Part shown: piece by piece, positions 19,495 to 28,833 of the stretch
Layout of the letters: the number at the start of each line of letters is the position of its first letter
Position numbering within the stretch: the first letter of the stretch is position 1
Assembly (NCBI RefSeq): GCF_000717345.1
Contig: NZ_JNZA01000005.1
Coordinates: 124,001-188,000, forward strand
Length of the DNA stretch: 64,000 bases
Reading direction: 5' to 3'
DNA from: Streptomyces lydicus
Lineage (GTDB): Bacteria; Actinomycetota; Actinomycetes; Streptomycetales; Streptomycetaceae
Notes under the pieces: model-generated
Databases searched by the model: none
What the model was told of the DNA's origin: nothing
What the model saw: only the letters and a program-made list of their open reading frames with translations
Made by a program: the position numbers and the translations under genes

Positions 19495-20958
19495 ATGACC
19501 AGCACGCCGCAGAACGTCCCGCACACGACGAACAACGCCGGGGTTCCGGTGGAGAGCGACGCACACTCGCTCACCGTGAGCCCGGACGGCCCGATCCTGC
19601 TCCAGGACCACTACCTGATCGAGAAGATGGCCCAGTTCAACCGGGAACGGGTCCCGGAGAGGGTGGTGCACGCCAAGGGCAGCGGCGCGTACGGATTCTT
19701 CAAGGTCACCAACGACGTCAGCCAGTTCACCAGGGCGGACCTCTTCCAGCCGGGCAAGACCACCGACATGCTGGCCCGCTTCTCGACGGTCGCGGGCGAG
19801 CAGGGCTCCCCCGACACCTGGCGCGACCCCCGGGGCTTCGCCCTGAAGTTCTACACCGAGGACGGCAACTACGACCTGGTCGGCAACAACACCCCGGTCT
19901 TCTTCGTCCGGGACACGATCAAGTTCCAGGACTTCATCCGTTCGCAGAAGCGCCGCCCGGACAACGGGATGCGCGACAACGACATGCAGTGGGACTTCTG
20001 GACGCTGTCGCCCGAATCGGCGCACCAGGTCACCTGGCTGATGGGTGACCGCGGCATCCCCAAGACGTACCGCAACATGAACGGCTACGGCTCGCACACC
20101 TACATGTGGGTCAACGCCGGCGGACAGAAATTCTGGATCAAGTACCACTTCAAGACCGACCAGGGCATCGACTTCCTCACCCAGGAGGAGGCGGACCGGC
20201 TCGCCGGCACGGACGGCGACGTCCACCGCCGCGACCTGTACGAGGCCATCGACGGCGGCAACGCCCCGTCGTGGACGCTGTACGTGCAGGTCATGCCGTT
20301 CGACGACGCGCCGGACTACCGGTTTAACCCGTTCGACCTGACCAAGGTGTGGCCGCACGGCGACTACCCGCTGATCGAGGTCGGCCGGATGACGCTGAAC
20401 AGGAACCCGGAGGACTTCTTCGTCCACATCGAGCAGGCGGCGTTCGAACCGTCCAACATGGTGCCGGGCATCGGCCCGTCGCCGGACAAGATGCTGCTGG
20501 GCCGGCTCTTCTCCTACGCGGACACCCACCGCTACCGCATCGGCCCGAACTACGCCCAGCTGCCGCCCAACCGGCCGCACGTGCCCGTCCACTCGTACGC
20601 GAAGGACGGCCCGATGCGCTTCGAGCCGAGCCGGGCGGCGCGTCCGTACGCCCCGAACAGCTACGGCGGCCCCGCCGCGGACACCCTGCGCTACGGGGAG
20701 CCGGCGGGCTGGGAGACCGGCGGCGAGATGGTGCGCGAGGCGTACACGCTGCGCCGGGAGGACGACGACTTCGGCCAGCCGGGCACGATGGTCCGCGAGG
20801 TCCTGGACGACGCGGCCCGTGAGCGGCTGGTGAACAACGTCTCCGGGCACCTGCTGAACGGCGTCAGCCGCCCGGTGCTCGACCGCGCGCTGCAGTACTG
20901 GCGCAACATCGACAAGAACGTGGGCGACCGGATCGCCCACAAGGTGAACGGCGGCTGA
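19495..20958 (+). CDS. katA: Monofunctional heme catalase
   Basis: Decomposes hydrogen peroxide; cytoplasmic, tetrameric small-subunit clade (487 residues). The active-site His is in [15 protein letters not shown] (His59). The distal Asn is in [13 protein letters not shown] (about 132). The proximal heme-ligand Tyr is in [14 protein letters not shown] (about 340). ATG 19495 follows GGGAGG. It lies between a terminator hairpin upstream and another downstream, so it is monocistronic. With the oxyR/ahpCD cluster 13 kb away it forms part of the peroxide defence. Confidence 0.95.
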   Translation: MTSTPQNVPHTTNNAGVPVESDAHSLTVSPDGPILLQDHYLIEKMAQFNRERVPERVVHAKGSGAYGFFKVTNDVSQFTRADLFQPGKTTDMLARFSTVAGEQGSPDTWRDPRGFALKFYTEDGNYDLVGNNTPVFFVRDTIKFQDFIRSQKRRPDNGMRDNDMQWDFWTLSPESAHQVTWLMGDRGIPKTYRNMNGYGSHTYMWVNAGGQKFWIKYHFKTDQGIDFLTQEEADRLAGTDGDVHRRDLYEAIDGGNAPSWTLYVQVMPFDDAPDYRFNPFDLTKVWPHGDYPLIEVGRMTLNRNPEDFFVHIEQAAFEPSNMVPGIGPSPDKMLLGRLFSYADTHRYRIGPNYAQLPPNRPHVPVHSYAKDGPMRFEPSRAARPYAPNSYGGPAADTLRYGEPAGWETGGEMVREAYTLRREDDDFGQPGTMVREVLDDAARERLVNNVSGHLLNGVSRPVLDRALQYWRNIDKNVGDRIAHKVNGG

Positions 20959-20996
20959 GGCGCCACGGGCGACCGCCCTCGTCCCTGTCCGCACAG

Positions 20997-21035
20997 CACC
21001 GCGGCCCCCGCCCGTATCGGGCGGGGGCCGCGGTG
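20997..21035. terminator. Bidirectional terminator between katA and PBP gene
   Basis: Perfect 18-bp stem (20997-21014 with 21018-21035) and 3-base loop between the convergent catalase and penicillin-binding protein genes. Confidence 0.85.
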
Positions 21036-21044
21036 TGCCGGGCG

Positions 21045-23351
21045 CTAGCCGAAGCCGGGCACGCTGTCGGCGGAGTTGCCGCCGGTGCCGCCGCCGTGGC
21101 CGCCGGTTCCGGTCGTGGTGCCGGCGTCGGTACCACCGCCGCCGTCGACACCGCCGTCCGCCGGGCCGGAGGGGGTGCCGCCGGTCGGGGTGGCCGGGTC
21201 CGACGGACGGCCGGACTGGGTGTTCGACGGGCGGCCGGACGGCGACGAGGGCGTCCCGGACGGCGTGCTGCTCGGCGAGTCGGACGGGGACGGGGACGTC
21301 GACGGGGTGGTGCTCGGCGTCACGGTGGGCGTCGGCGGGACCCCGGCCCCCAGGTCCGTCTCCAGGTCGAAGTCGGCGCCGGTGGCGCCGTCGAGCACGC
21401 CCTCGTTGTAGTCCGCCCACACCCGGGCGGGGTAGCCGCCGCCGTTGACCCGGCCGCCGCCCCCGGTGCCCTTGAGGGTGACCTGGGCGCCGCCCTTGGG
21501 GGACTCGCCGAACATGCCGACCGCGGTGACCAGCTTGGGCGTGTAGCCCACGAACCAGGCCGACTTGTTGTCGTCGGACGTACCGGTCTTGCCGACCGCG
21601 TGGTAGGCGGTGTTCTTCACGGCCTCCGAGGCGGTGCCGTCGTTGACCACGCCCGCGAGGACCGAGGTGAGGGTGTCGGCGGTCTTCCGGCTGAGCACCT
21701 GGTCACCGATCGGGTCCTTCAGCTGCTGCTCGGTGTCGACGCCGTTGACCGGGTGCACGGCCTTGGTCACCAGCGTGGGGGTGACCTTCTTGCCGTGGTT
21801 GTCGAGGGTGGCGTAGGCCCCGGCCATCTGGAGCGGGCTGGCGCCCATGGTGCCCAGGGCCATGGCCGGCCGGACCTCCATCTTGGAGCCGTCCATGCCC
21901 AGGCTGACCGCGGTCTTCTTGACGTTGTCCAGGCCGACGTCCGCACCCATCTGCGCGAAGACCGAGTTGACGGAGTTGTTGGTCGCCGTCTGGACGGTGA
22001 TCTTGCCGTAGGTGTGCTCGTCCTCGTTCGGCGGCGCGAACGGGATGTTCCCACCGACGACCGGACGGCGGTTGCGGCCGTCGTAGATCGTGTTCGGGGT
22101 GATCGGCACGCCGTCATGGGTGACCGAGTTGTTCTCCATCGCGGAGGCGAGGACCAGCGGCTTGAAGGTGGAGGCCGGCTGGTAGTCGGAGCGCGTGGCG
22201 TTGTTGGTGTAGTGCTTCGGGTAGCCCGCGCCGCCGTACATCGCCACGATGTGGCCGGTCTTGGGGTCCACCGAGGTGGCGCCGAGCTGGGCGTCCGCGT
22301 CGACCTTGCGGGTCTTGGGGTTCAGGTCGGCGGTCAGCTTGCGCTGGACCGCCTTCTCCAGCGCCTTCTGCTTGCTCTTCTCGATGCCGAGGGTGACCGT
22401 CCAGCCGCCGGCGTCGAAGGACTTCGGGTCCACGCCCTGGGCGAAGAGTTCCTTGCGGGCCTCGGTCACCAGGTAGCTGGTCTGGCCGCTCATGCCGGGC
22501 AGCGGCTTGGGGTCCTTGGGGACCTCGAACCTCTGCTTGTCGCGGTCCTCCTTGGAGAGCCAGTGCATCTCGACCATGTTGTCGAGGGTGTAGGCCCAGC
22601 GCTCCTGGACCCGCTTCTGGCCGGCCTTGGACGCCAGGGTCCAGTCGTACTGGTTCGGCGCCTGGAGCAGCGAGGCGAGGTAGGCGCCCTCGGAGACGGT
22701 GAGCTTGTCGACGTCCTTGCGGTAGTACGCCTGGGCGGCGGCCTGGATGCCGTACGCGCCGCGGCCGTAGTAGCTGGTGTTGATGTAGCCGGCGAGGATC
22801 TTGTCCTTGCCCAGCTTGTTGTCCACCTTGAGCGAGATGACGATCTCCTGGAGCTTGCGGCTGACCGTCTGCTCCTGGCTCAGGTAGTAGTTCTTGACGT
22901 ACTGCTGGGTGATCGTCGAACCACCCTGCTTGCCCTGGCCCCGGAGGGTGTTGAAGATGCCGCGCAGCGTGCCCTTCAGGTCGACGCCGGAGTCCTGGTA
23001 GAAGGTCTTGTTCTCGGCGGCGACGAAGGTGTGCTGGACGGCCTTGGGTATCCGGTCCAGCGCGACGCTCTCCCGGTTGACCTGGCCGACCCGCGCCATG
23101 ACCTTGCCGTCGGCGTACTTGTAGACGTTGCTCTGCAGCTGGGCTTGCTTGTTGCCGTCCGTGGGGATGTCCACGTACAGGTACAGGCCGAGGAAACCGA
23201 GGATGCCCAGGAGGCAGACCCCGAGGAACGCTCCTACGAGCTTCTTCCAGGTGAAGAACCGGCGTATGCCGGACTTCTTGTCCGTCCCTTCCTTCCGCCT
23301 GGTCCGGCGAGCGCTCCCCTGTTGCGCCCTTCTCGCTTCCGCTCGGCCCAT
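21045..23351 (-). CDS. Bifunctional penicillin-binding protein (class A)
   Basis: Peptidoglycan glycosyltransferase/transpeptidase, 768 residues. A basic cytoplasmic tail is followed by one transmembrane anchor (about 37-59). The GT51 domain (about 85-260) has NKTFYQDSGVDL, KQGGSTITQQYVKN and GAYGIQAAAQAYY. The transpeptidase domain (about 350-630) has the serine motif STFK (near 394), NNSVNS and KTGTS (near 587). The last ~100 residues are a Pro/Ser/Thr/Gly-rich extracytoplasmic tail. Start ATG 23351 (MGRAEARRAQQ). The frame continues upstream to 23465 without family similarity. Confidence 0.93.
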   Translation of the reverse strand: MGRAEARRAQQGSARRTRRKEGTDKKSGIRRFFTWKKLVGAFLGVCLLGILGFLGLYLYVDIPTDGNKQAQLQSNVYKYADGKVMARVGQVNRESVALDRIPKAVQHTFVAAENKTFYQDSGVDLKGTLRGIFNTLRGQGKQGGSTITQQYVKNYYLSQEQTVSRKLQEIVISLKVDNKLGKDKILAGYINTSYYGRGAYGIQAAAQAYYRKDVDKLTVSEGAYLASLLQAPNQYDWTLASKAGQKRVQERWAYTLDNMVEMHWLSKEDRDKQRFEVPKDPKPLPGMSGQTSYLVTEARKELFAQGVDPKSFDAGGWTVTLGIEKSKQKALEKAVQRKLTADLNPKTRKVDADAQLGATSVDPKTGHIVAMYGGAGYPKHYTNNATRSDYQPASTFKPLVLASAMENNSVTHDGVPITPNTIYDGRNRRPVVGGNIPFAPPNEDEHTYGKITVQTATNNSVNSVFAQMGADVGLDNVKKTAVSLGMDGSKMEVRPAMALGTMGASPLQMAGAYATLDNHGKKVTPTLVTKAVHPVNGVDTEQQLKDPIGDQVLSRKTADTLTSVLAGVVNDGTASEAVKNTAYHAVGKTGTSDDNKSAWFVGYTPKLVTAVGMFGESPKGGAQVTLKGTGGGGRVNGGGYPARVWADYNEGVLDGATGADFDLETDLGAGVPPTPTVTPSTTPSTSPSPSDSPSSTPSGTPSSPSGRPSNTQSGRPSDPATPTGGTPSGPADGGVDGGGGTDAGTTTGTGGHGGGTGGNSADSVPGFG

Positions 23352-23659
23352 CGCTTCGACAACTCCAGTCGTTCCGCCCCCAGCTAACTCAGCTGTTGAA
23401 GCTAACACCGCATCTGTCAACAAATACTCATCGATCAAGGCTTTTCCCGACGTGACAAACAGCACCCGGAGCGGGGGAACCTCGGGGCGGGTTTTGCGCG
23501 TCGCCGCCGCCTCACCTGGGCACTTGCGGCAATCCGGACCACACCCGAAGGCTGGACGGCCGGCCCGTCCAGGCGTTAAAGTGCTATCACTTTGCTAGAC
23601 CAGTGACATCACCTGATGCGGCCGACATCACGTGCCGCACCTGGAGAAACGGGGACCCC
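23352..23659. other. Divergent intergenic region, PBP / SPFH genes (308 bases)
   Basis: No gene seen. The PBP-proximal part (about 23390-23460) is A+T-rich and includes TTGACA on the minus strand, a likely PBP promoter. The SPFH-proximal part has a hairpin CTGGACGG-CCGGC-CCGTCCAG (23552-23572) directly followed by the palindrome AAAGTG-CTAT-CACTTT (23578-23593). Confidence 0.5.
23578..23593. promoter_or_regulatory. Candidate operator AAAGTG-CTAT-CACTTT
   Basis: Perfect 6-bp-arm palindrome 67 bases upstream of the SPFH gene, next to a hairpin. The downstream ribbon-helix-helix protein is a possible binder, by inference. Confidence 0.4.
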
Positions 23660-24631
23660 ATGTCTGACCAGACACCGGCCGAGCGCACCACCGGCCCCGG
23701 CGACGACCTCGCCGTGGACACCCCGGAGATGCCCCGCCCGCAGATCCGTGAGGTGCCGGCGCACAGCATCCCGGGCGGCTTCGCCCTGCTGCTGACCCTG
23801 CTCGGCGTGGCGCTGGGCATCGGCGTGATCGTCTTCGGCGGCATACTCAGCAACGGCGGCAACAAGGCCGTCGGCGCCCCGGTGATCGTCGCCGGCGTCC
23901 TGCTGCTGCTCACCTCGCTCTTCTGCATGACCGGCGTGAAGATGGTGGCGCCCGGCCAGGCCCGGGTCATCCAGCTCTTCGGGCGCTACGTCGGCACCAT
24001 CCGCACCGACGGGCTGCGCTGGGTCAACCCGCTGACCACCGCCCGCAGCATCTCCACCCGGGTGCGCAACCACGAGACCGCGGTCCTGAAGGTCAACGAC
24101 GCCTACGGCAACCCGATCGAGCTGGCCTCGATCGTCGTGTGGCAGGTCGAGGACACCGCCCAGGCGCTCTTCGAGGTCGACGACTTCCTGGAGTTCGTCG
24201 CCACCCAGACCGAGGCGGCCGTGCGGCACATCGCGATCGAGTACCCCTATGACGCGCACGACGAGGACGCCCTGTCGCTGCGCGGCAACGCCGAGGAGAT
24301 CACCGAGAAGCTCGCGCTGGAGCTGACCGCCCGGGTGCAGGCCGCCGGCGTGCGGATCATCGAGTCCCGCTTCAGCCACCTCGCCTACGCCCCGGAGATC
24401 GCGTCCGCGATGCTCCAGCGGCAGCAGGCGGGCGCCGTGGTCGCGGCCCGGCAGCAGATCGTCGAGGGCGCGGTCGGCATGGTCGAGCAGGCACTGGCCA
24501 GGATCAACGAACAGGGCATCGTCGAGTTGGACGAGGAGCGGAAGGCGGCCATGGTGAGCAATCTGATGGTGGTGCTGTGCGGCGACCGGGCCGCCCAGCC
24601 GGTCCTCAACACGGGCTCGCTCTACCAGTGA
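23660..24631 (+). CDS. SPFH/Band 7 domain membrane protein
   Basis: 323-residue stomatin/prohibitin-type protein. Two N-terminal hydrophobic helices (about 36-60 and 70-92) are followed by the SPFH domain (about 95-260) with [40 protein letters not shown] and [21 protein letters not shown] helical C-terminal part follows ([20 protein letters not shown]). ATG 23660 follows GGGGACCCC. It likely scaffolds membrane microdomains. The next gene starts inside its stop codon (GTGA), so the two are translationally coupled. Confidence 0.88.
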   Translation: MSDQTPAERTTGPGDDLAVDTPEMPRPQIREVPAHSIPGGFALLLTLLGVALGIGVIVFGGILSNGGNKAVGAPVIVAGVLLLLTSLFCMTGVKMVAPGQARVIQLFGRYVGTIRTDGLRWVNPLTTARSISTRVRNHETAVLKVNDAYGNPIELASIVVWQVEDTAQALFEVDDFLEFVATQTEAAVRHIAIEYPYDAHDEDALSLRGNAEEITEKLALELTARVQAAGVRIIESRFSHLAYAPEIASAMLQRQQAGAVVAARQQIVEGAVGMVEQALARINEQGIVELDEERKAAMVSNLMVVLCGDRAAQPVLNTGSLYQ

Positions 24632-24951
24632 GCGAGCAGGGCGAGCGGACCCCCGCGCGACAGCCGCAGCGGCGCAAGCAGGTGCTGCTGCGGCTGGACC
24701 CGCTGATCCATGACGCCCTGGCGCGCTGGGCCGACGACGAACTCCGCAGCGCCAACGCGCAGATCGAGTTCCTGCTGCGCAAGGCGCTGTCGGAGGCGGG
24801 CCGGCTGCCCCGGGGCGCGGGGGCGATCCCGCGGCGCGGGCGGCCGCCCAAGGAGCCGCCGGCCGGGGAACCGCGCGGGAAGGGGGAGCCGCCGGCCGGG
24901 GAGCCACCGACCGGAGAGCCACCTCGGGGCCCGGGGCCGGGCGGCGGCTGA
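24628..24951 (+). CDS. Ribbon-helix-helix (Arc-type) protein
   Basis: 107 residues starting at GTG 24628, which overlaps the SPFH stop (GTGA). Residues 15-60 read as a ribbon-helix-helix: RKQVLLRLDPLIHDALARWA then ELRSANAQIEFLLRKALSEA. The C-terminal 45 residues are a Pro/Gly/Glu-rich low-complexity tail with repeated PPAGEP units. It probably binds DNA as a dimer. Coupling to an SPFH gene suggests autoregulation of the pair. Confidence 0.75.
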   Translation: MSEQGERTPARQPQRRKQVLLRLDPLIHDALARWADDELRSANAQIEFLLRKALSEAGRLPRGAGAIPRRGRPPKEPPAGEPRGKGEPPAGEPPTGEPPRGPGPGGG

Positions 24952-25000
24952 CCCCGTTCCCCGAGCCCCCACCGCGGCGGGAAGCATCGGCATCCTCCAG

Positions 25001-25022
25001 CTATACATCATGCGTATACACC
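25001..25022. promoter_or_regulatory. PadR-type operator candidate, site A
   Basis: CTATAC-N6-CGTATACACC, with TATAC/GTATA inverted arms. A second overlapping inverted repeat, TACATCA/TGATGTA, ends at 25029. The same 16 fixed bases with equal spacing occur at 28257-28278 before the padR gene. It lies 75 bases upstream of the first ABC ATPase gene. Confidence 0.65.
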
Positions 25023-25096
25023 TGATGTAGAGTGCGCGGCATGCCCATCGGACCCACAGGGCGATGCCCCCTGCCCGCATTCCCGGAGGCCCGCGG

Positions 25097-25783
25097 ATGA
25101 TCCCGGCCGGTTCCCTGCTCCACGCCGTCGCCCTGCACAAGGCGTACGGCCGCACTCCCGCCCTCGACGGCGCGGACTTCTCGCTCCACCCGGGCGAGGT
25201 CGTCGCCGTCATGGGCCCGTCCGGCTCCGGCAAGTCGACCCTGCTGCACTGCCTGGCCGGCATCATCGCCCCCGACTCCGGCACCGTCCGCTACGGCGAC
25301 CGCGAACTGACCGCGATGAGCGACGCCGAACGCAGCGCCCTGCGCCGCGCAGACTTCGGCTTTGTCTTCCAATTCGGCCAGCTGGTACCGGAGTTGACCG
25401 CGCTGGAGAACGTCGCGCTGCCGCTGCGGCTGAACGGCACCAGGCGCAGGGACGCGGAGCGGCAGGCCCGCGAGTGGCTGGAGCGGCTGGAGGTGGACAC
25501 CGTCGCGGACCGGCGGCCCGGGGAGGTCTCCGGCGGCCAGGGCCAGCGCGTCGCGGTCGCCCGCGCGCTCGCGGGACGGCCCCGGGTGGTCTTCGCCGAT
25601 GAGCCGACCGGCGCCCTGGACTCCCTCAACGGCGAGCGGGTGATGTCCCTGCTCACCGACGCCGCCCGCGACACCCGGGCCGCGGTGGTGCTGGTCACCC
25701 ACGAGGCACGGGTCGCCGCCTACTCCGATCGCGAGGTCGTGGTGCGTGACGGGATCGCCCGGGAAGGGGTGGCGGCGGTATGA
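25097..25783 (+). CDS. ABC transporter ATP-binding protein, copy A
   Basis: 228-residue ATPase of the LolD/MacB-like class that pairs with FtsX-type permeases. It has Walker A GPSGSGKST (about 46-54), a Q-loop in FVFQFGQLVPELTALENVAL, signature SGGQGQRVAVARAL, Walker B VVFADEPTGALD and H-loop VTHEA. ATG 25097 has GGAGG seven bases upstream; an in-frame ATG at 25064 is less likely. The permease gene starts inside its stop (ATGA). Nearly identical at many stretches to the ATPase at 28830. Confidence 0.93.
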   Translation: MIPAGSLLHAVALHKAYGRTPALDGADFSLHPGEVVAVMGPSGSGKSTLLHCLAGIIAPDSGTVRYGDRELTAMSDAERSALRRADFGFVFQFGQLVPELTALENVALPLRLNGTRRRDAERQAREWLERLEVDTVADRRPGEVSGGQGQRVAVARALAGRPRVVFADEPTGALDSLNGERVMSLLTDAARDTRAAVVLVTHEARVAAYSDREVVVRDGIAREGVAAV

Positions 25784-28176
25784 GCGCGCACGAGGAAAGG
25801 GCGGCGAACCAGGGGAGCGGCCCGGACCCCGGGCGCGCCTCCTGGGCCCGCGATCTCGCCATGGGCCTCCGCTTCGCGGTGGGCGGCGGCCGCGAGGGCT
25901 GGATCCGTACGGCCCTGACGGCCGTCGGTGTCGGGCTCGGGGTGGTGCTGCTGCTCGGCGCGGCGTCGATCCCGCACATTCTGGAGAGCCGGCAGGCGCG
26001 CGGCGACGCCCGGGTCGCCGTCAACGGGGACCGGCCGGTCAAGCGCTCCTCGGCGACCCTGCGGTACGCCGACGCCGGGACCTCCTTCCACGGCGACCCG
26101 GTCCGGGGCGCGCTGCTGCGACCCGACGGGCCCGACGCCCCGGCGCCGCCCGGCGTGCACGAACTGCCGCACCACGGCGAGATGGTGGTCTCCCCCGCCC
26201 TGAAGGAGCTGCTCGCCTCGCCCGAGGGCACGCTGCTGCGCGAGCGGCTGCGCTTCAAGGCCGTCGGCACGATCGCCGAGCCGGGCCTGGCCGGGCCGGG
26301 CGAGCTGGCGTACTACGCGGTCAGCGACCGGCTCGCCGGGGAGGACGGCTCCTTCCGCATCGCCGGCTTCGGCAGCCGGATACCGCCGCGGGAACTGCCC
26401 CCGACGCTGCTCGTACTGATCATCGTGGCCTGCGTGGTGCTGCTGATGCCGGTGGCCCTCTTCATCGCCACCGCGGTCCGCTTCGGCGGCGAGCGCCGCG
26501 ACCGGCGGCTGGCCGCGCTGCGGCTGATCGGCGCGGACCGCCGGACGGTGCGCCGGACGGCCGCCGGGGAGGCGCTGTTCGGCGCGGTCTGCGGGCTGCT
26601 GCTGGGCACGGTCCTGTTCCTGGCCGTGCGGCAGGGCATCGGCTCGGTCACCGTCTGGGACGTCAACGCCTTCCCCGGTGATGTCACGCCGTCCCCCGCG
26701 CTGGCGGCGCTGGTGGCCGTCGCCGTCCCGCTGTGCGCCGTGGGCGTCACCCTCGTCGCGCTGCGCGGGGTGGTCATCGAGCCGCTGGGCGTGGTGCGCA
26801 GCGGCGCCGGGCGGCGCCGCAGGGTGTGGTGGCGGCTGCCGCTCCCGGTGGCGGGCATCGCCCTGCTGCTGGCCAACGGGCAGGTCGGCACCGGCGGGGG
26901 CACGGTCGATCCGTATCTGATCGCGGGCGGTGCGGTGCTCGTGCTGCTGGGCGCCGTGACGCTGCTGCCGTGGGCCGTCGAGGCGGTGGTGGGGCGGTTC
27001 CGCGGCGGACCGGTGCCCTGGCAGCTGGCCACCCGCCGGCTCCAGCTGAGCAGCGGCCCGGCGGCCCGCGCGGTCAGCGGGATCACCGTCGCGGTCGCCG
27101 GCGCCATCGCGCTCCAGCTGTTCTTCTCCGCGATCCAGGGCGACTTCATGAAGGTCACCGGGCAGGACCCGCACCGGGCGCAGCAGGACGTGACGCTGCC
27201 GTCCCACGACGTCGCCACGATCCGGGAGATGGTCGCCCGGTTCCGCACCACCAAGGGCGTCCGGGGCGTCATCGCCACCATCGAGTCCACCGCCTCCCGG
27301 CCGGGGCCGGTCCGCAGGGGCGAGGACTTCCCCCCGTCCACCCAGGTCACGGTCGGCGACTGCGCCTCCCTGGGCGAGCTGGCGCACACCGGTCCCTGCA
27401 AGGACGGCGACGTCTTCGTGGTCAAGGACAGCACCGGCATGGTCGACACCGGCTACCTCTTCAAGACCGCCCGCCCCGGGGCCCGGGTGCTGCTCAACCA
27501 GGACATCCGGACCGGGAAGCCCGACGGGGCACCCCGGACGTGGACCGTCCCGAGGACCGCCCGTGTCGTCGGCTCCCGCAAGGACCCCTCGGGGCAGACC
27601 GCCTTCGGTATCTTCGCCACCCCGGGCGCCCTGGACACCGCCGCACTGGCCGACCCGCGGGCCCGCGCGATGGTGCGGACCGACCCGGCGGTCGCCGACG
27701 CCGCCGAGTACGTACGCAACACCGCCGCCCGGATCGATCCGCTGATGGACGTCCGCACGCTCCAGAACCTGGAGCGGGACAAGCAGTTCGGCAGCGTGCG
27801 CACCGGGCTGCTCGTCGCCTCCACCGCGACGCTCGCGCTGATCGCCGCCGGCATGCTGGTGACGACGCTGGAGCAGCTGCGCGAGCGGCGCCGGCTGCTG
27901 TCGGTGCTGGTGGCCTTCGGCACCCGCCGGGCCACGCTCGGCTGGTCGGTGCTGTGGCAGACCGCCGTCCCGGTCGCCCTGGGGCTCGCCCTCGCGCTGG
28001 CGGCCGGTGCCGGGCTGGGCCTGGCGCTGCTGAGGACGGCGGGCAAGGACATCTTCGACTGGTCGGTGATCTGGCCGATGGTCGGTGGCGGCGCCGGTCT
28101 TGTCGCCGTCGTCACCCTGCTCAGCCTGCCGCCCCTGTGGCGCCTGATGCGCCCGGACGGTCTGCGGACGGAGTGA
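25780..28176 (+). CDS. FtsX-like ABC transporter permease, copy A
   Basis: 798-residue permease. Helix 1 is at about 45-64. A large extracytoplasmic region precedes helices at about 208-229 and onward (FtsX domain 1, RDRRLAALRLIGADRRTVRR). A second extracytoplasmic domain lies in the region about 460-670. The C-terminal FtsX domain ends in LPPLWRLMRPDGLRTE. With copy A ATPase it should form a mechanotransmission-type exporter or peptide-sensing/resistance transporter. It starts at ATG 25780, overlapping the ATPase stop. Substrate is unknown. Confidence 0.88.
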   Translation: MSAHEERAANQGSGPDPGRASWARDLAMGLRFAVGGGREGWIRTALTAVGVGLGVVLLLGAASIPHILESRQARGDARVAVNGDRPVKRSSATLRYADAGTSFHGDPVRGALLRPDGPDAPAPPGVHELPHHGEMVVSPALKELLASPEGTLLRERLRFKAVGTIAEPGLAGPGELAYYAVSDRLAGEDGSFRIAGFGSRIPPRELPPTLLVLIIVACVVLLMPVALFIATAVRFGGERRDRRLAALRLIGADRRTVRRTAAGEALFGAVCGLLLGTVLFLAVRQGIGSVTVWDVNAFPGDVTPSPALAALVAVAVPLCAVGVTLVALRGVVIEPLGVVRSGAGRRRRVWWRLPLPVAGIALLLANGQVGTGGGTVDPYLIAGGAVLVLLGAVTLLPWAVEAVVGRFRGGPVPWQLATRRLQLSSGPAARAVSGITVAVAGAIALQLFFSAIQGDFMKVTGQDPHRAQQDVTLPSHDVATIREMVARFRTTKGVRGVIATIESTASRPGPVRRGEDFPPSTQVTVGDCASLGELAHTGPCKDGDVFVVKDSTGMVDTGYLFKTARPGARVLLNQDIRTGKPDGAPRTWTVPRTARVVGSRKDPSGQTAFGIFATPGALDTAALADPRARAMVRTDPAVADAAEYVRNTAARIDPLMDVRTLQNLERDKQFGSVRTGLLVASTATLALIAAGMLVTTLEQLRERRRLLSVLVAFGTRRATLGWSVLWQTAVPVALGLALALAAGAGLGLALLRTAGKDIFDWSVIWPMVGGGAGLVAVVTLLSLPPLWRLMRPDGLRTE

Positions 28177-28181
28177 GCACC

Positions 28182-28227
28182 GCGCCCGCCCCGGGGCACC
28201 GCGTACGCAGGGTGCCGGGGCGGGCGC
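28182..28227 (+). terminator. Terminator after ABC module A
   Basis: Stem of 11 bp plus 6 bp with a 2-base bulge (GCGCCCGCCCC / GGGGCGGGCGC, then GGCACC / GGTGCC), starting six bases after the permease stop. It separates module A from the padR unit. Confidence 0.7.
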
Positions 28228-28256
28228 ACGAGGGGCCGGCGACGGCCTCCCGCCGG

Positions 28257-28278
28257 CTATACCGCCCGCGTATACACC
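28257..28278. promoter_or_regulatory. PadR-type operator candidate, site B
   Basis: CTATAC-N6-CGTATACACC, matching site A at 25001 in all fixed positions and in spacing. It lies 31 bases before padR, so autoregulation is likely. Confidence 0.65.
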
Positions 28279-28308
28279 AGCGACAGAGCCCCAAGTAAGG
28301 TGGTCGTC

Positions 28309-28833
28309 ATGTCAATCGGTCATACGCTGCTGGGCCTCCTGGAGTCCGGCCCCCGCCATGGCTACGACCTCAAGCGGGCCTTCGACGAGCACTTCGGCCA
28401 CGACCGCCCGCTGCACTACGGGCAGGTCTACTCCACGATGTCCCGGCTGCTGAAGAACGGCCTGGTCGAGGTGGACGCCGTCGAGGCCGGCGCCGGACCC
28501 GAGCGCAAGCGGTACGCGATCACCGACGCCGGTGTCACCGACGTCGCCCAGTGGCTGGCCCGCGCGGAGAAGCCCGAGCCGTATCTCCAGTCGACGCTCT
28601 ACACCAAGGTCGTACTCGCCCTGATGACCCGCCGCGACGCCGCCGAGCTGCTGGACACCCAGCGCACCGAGCATCTGCGGCTGATGCGCGGACTGACCGA
28701 GCGCAAGCGCACCGGCGACCTCGCCGACCAGCTGATCTGCGACCACGCCCTCTTCCACCTCGAAGCCGACCTGCGCTGGCTGGAGCTGACCGCCGCCCGG
28801 CTCGACAAGCTGGCGGAAGCGGTCCGGGCATGA
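28309..28833 (+). CDS. PadR-family transcriptional regulator
   Basis: 174-residue winged-helix repressor. It has LLGLLESGPRHGYDLKRAFDEHFG at the start, VYSTMSRLLKNGLVEVD (recognition helix and wing), RKRYAITDAG, and a C-terminal dimerisation helix (FHLEADLRWLELTAARLDK). ATG 28309 follows AAGG. Its last codons overlap the ATG of the next ATPase gene (ATGA). PadR proteins commonly repress adjacent ABC exporters and respond to small molecules. The two shared operator-like sites make it the likely regulator of both modules. Confidence 0.9.
   Translation: MSIGHTLLGLLESGPRHGYDLKRAFDEHFGHDRPLHYGQVYSTMSRLLKNGLVEVDAVEAGAGPERKRYAITDAGVTDVAQWLARAEKPEPYLQSTLYTKVVLALMTRRDAAELLDTQRTEHLRLMRGLTERKRTGDLADQLICDHALFHLEADLRWLELTAARLDKLAEAVRA

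Noticed and set aside
17210..19564. 784-residue open frame on the minus strand opposite the PP2C gene
   Set aside because: A shadow of the G+C-rich third-position pattern; the product is Arg/Gln/His-rich with no domain, while the plus strand has full PP2C and ATPase motifs.
19459..21420. 653-residue minus-strand frame opposite catalase
   Set aside because: Val/Arg/Gly-rich shadow; the catalase active-site motifs are all on the plus strand.
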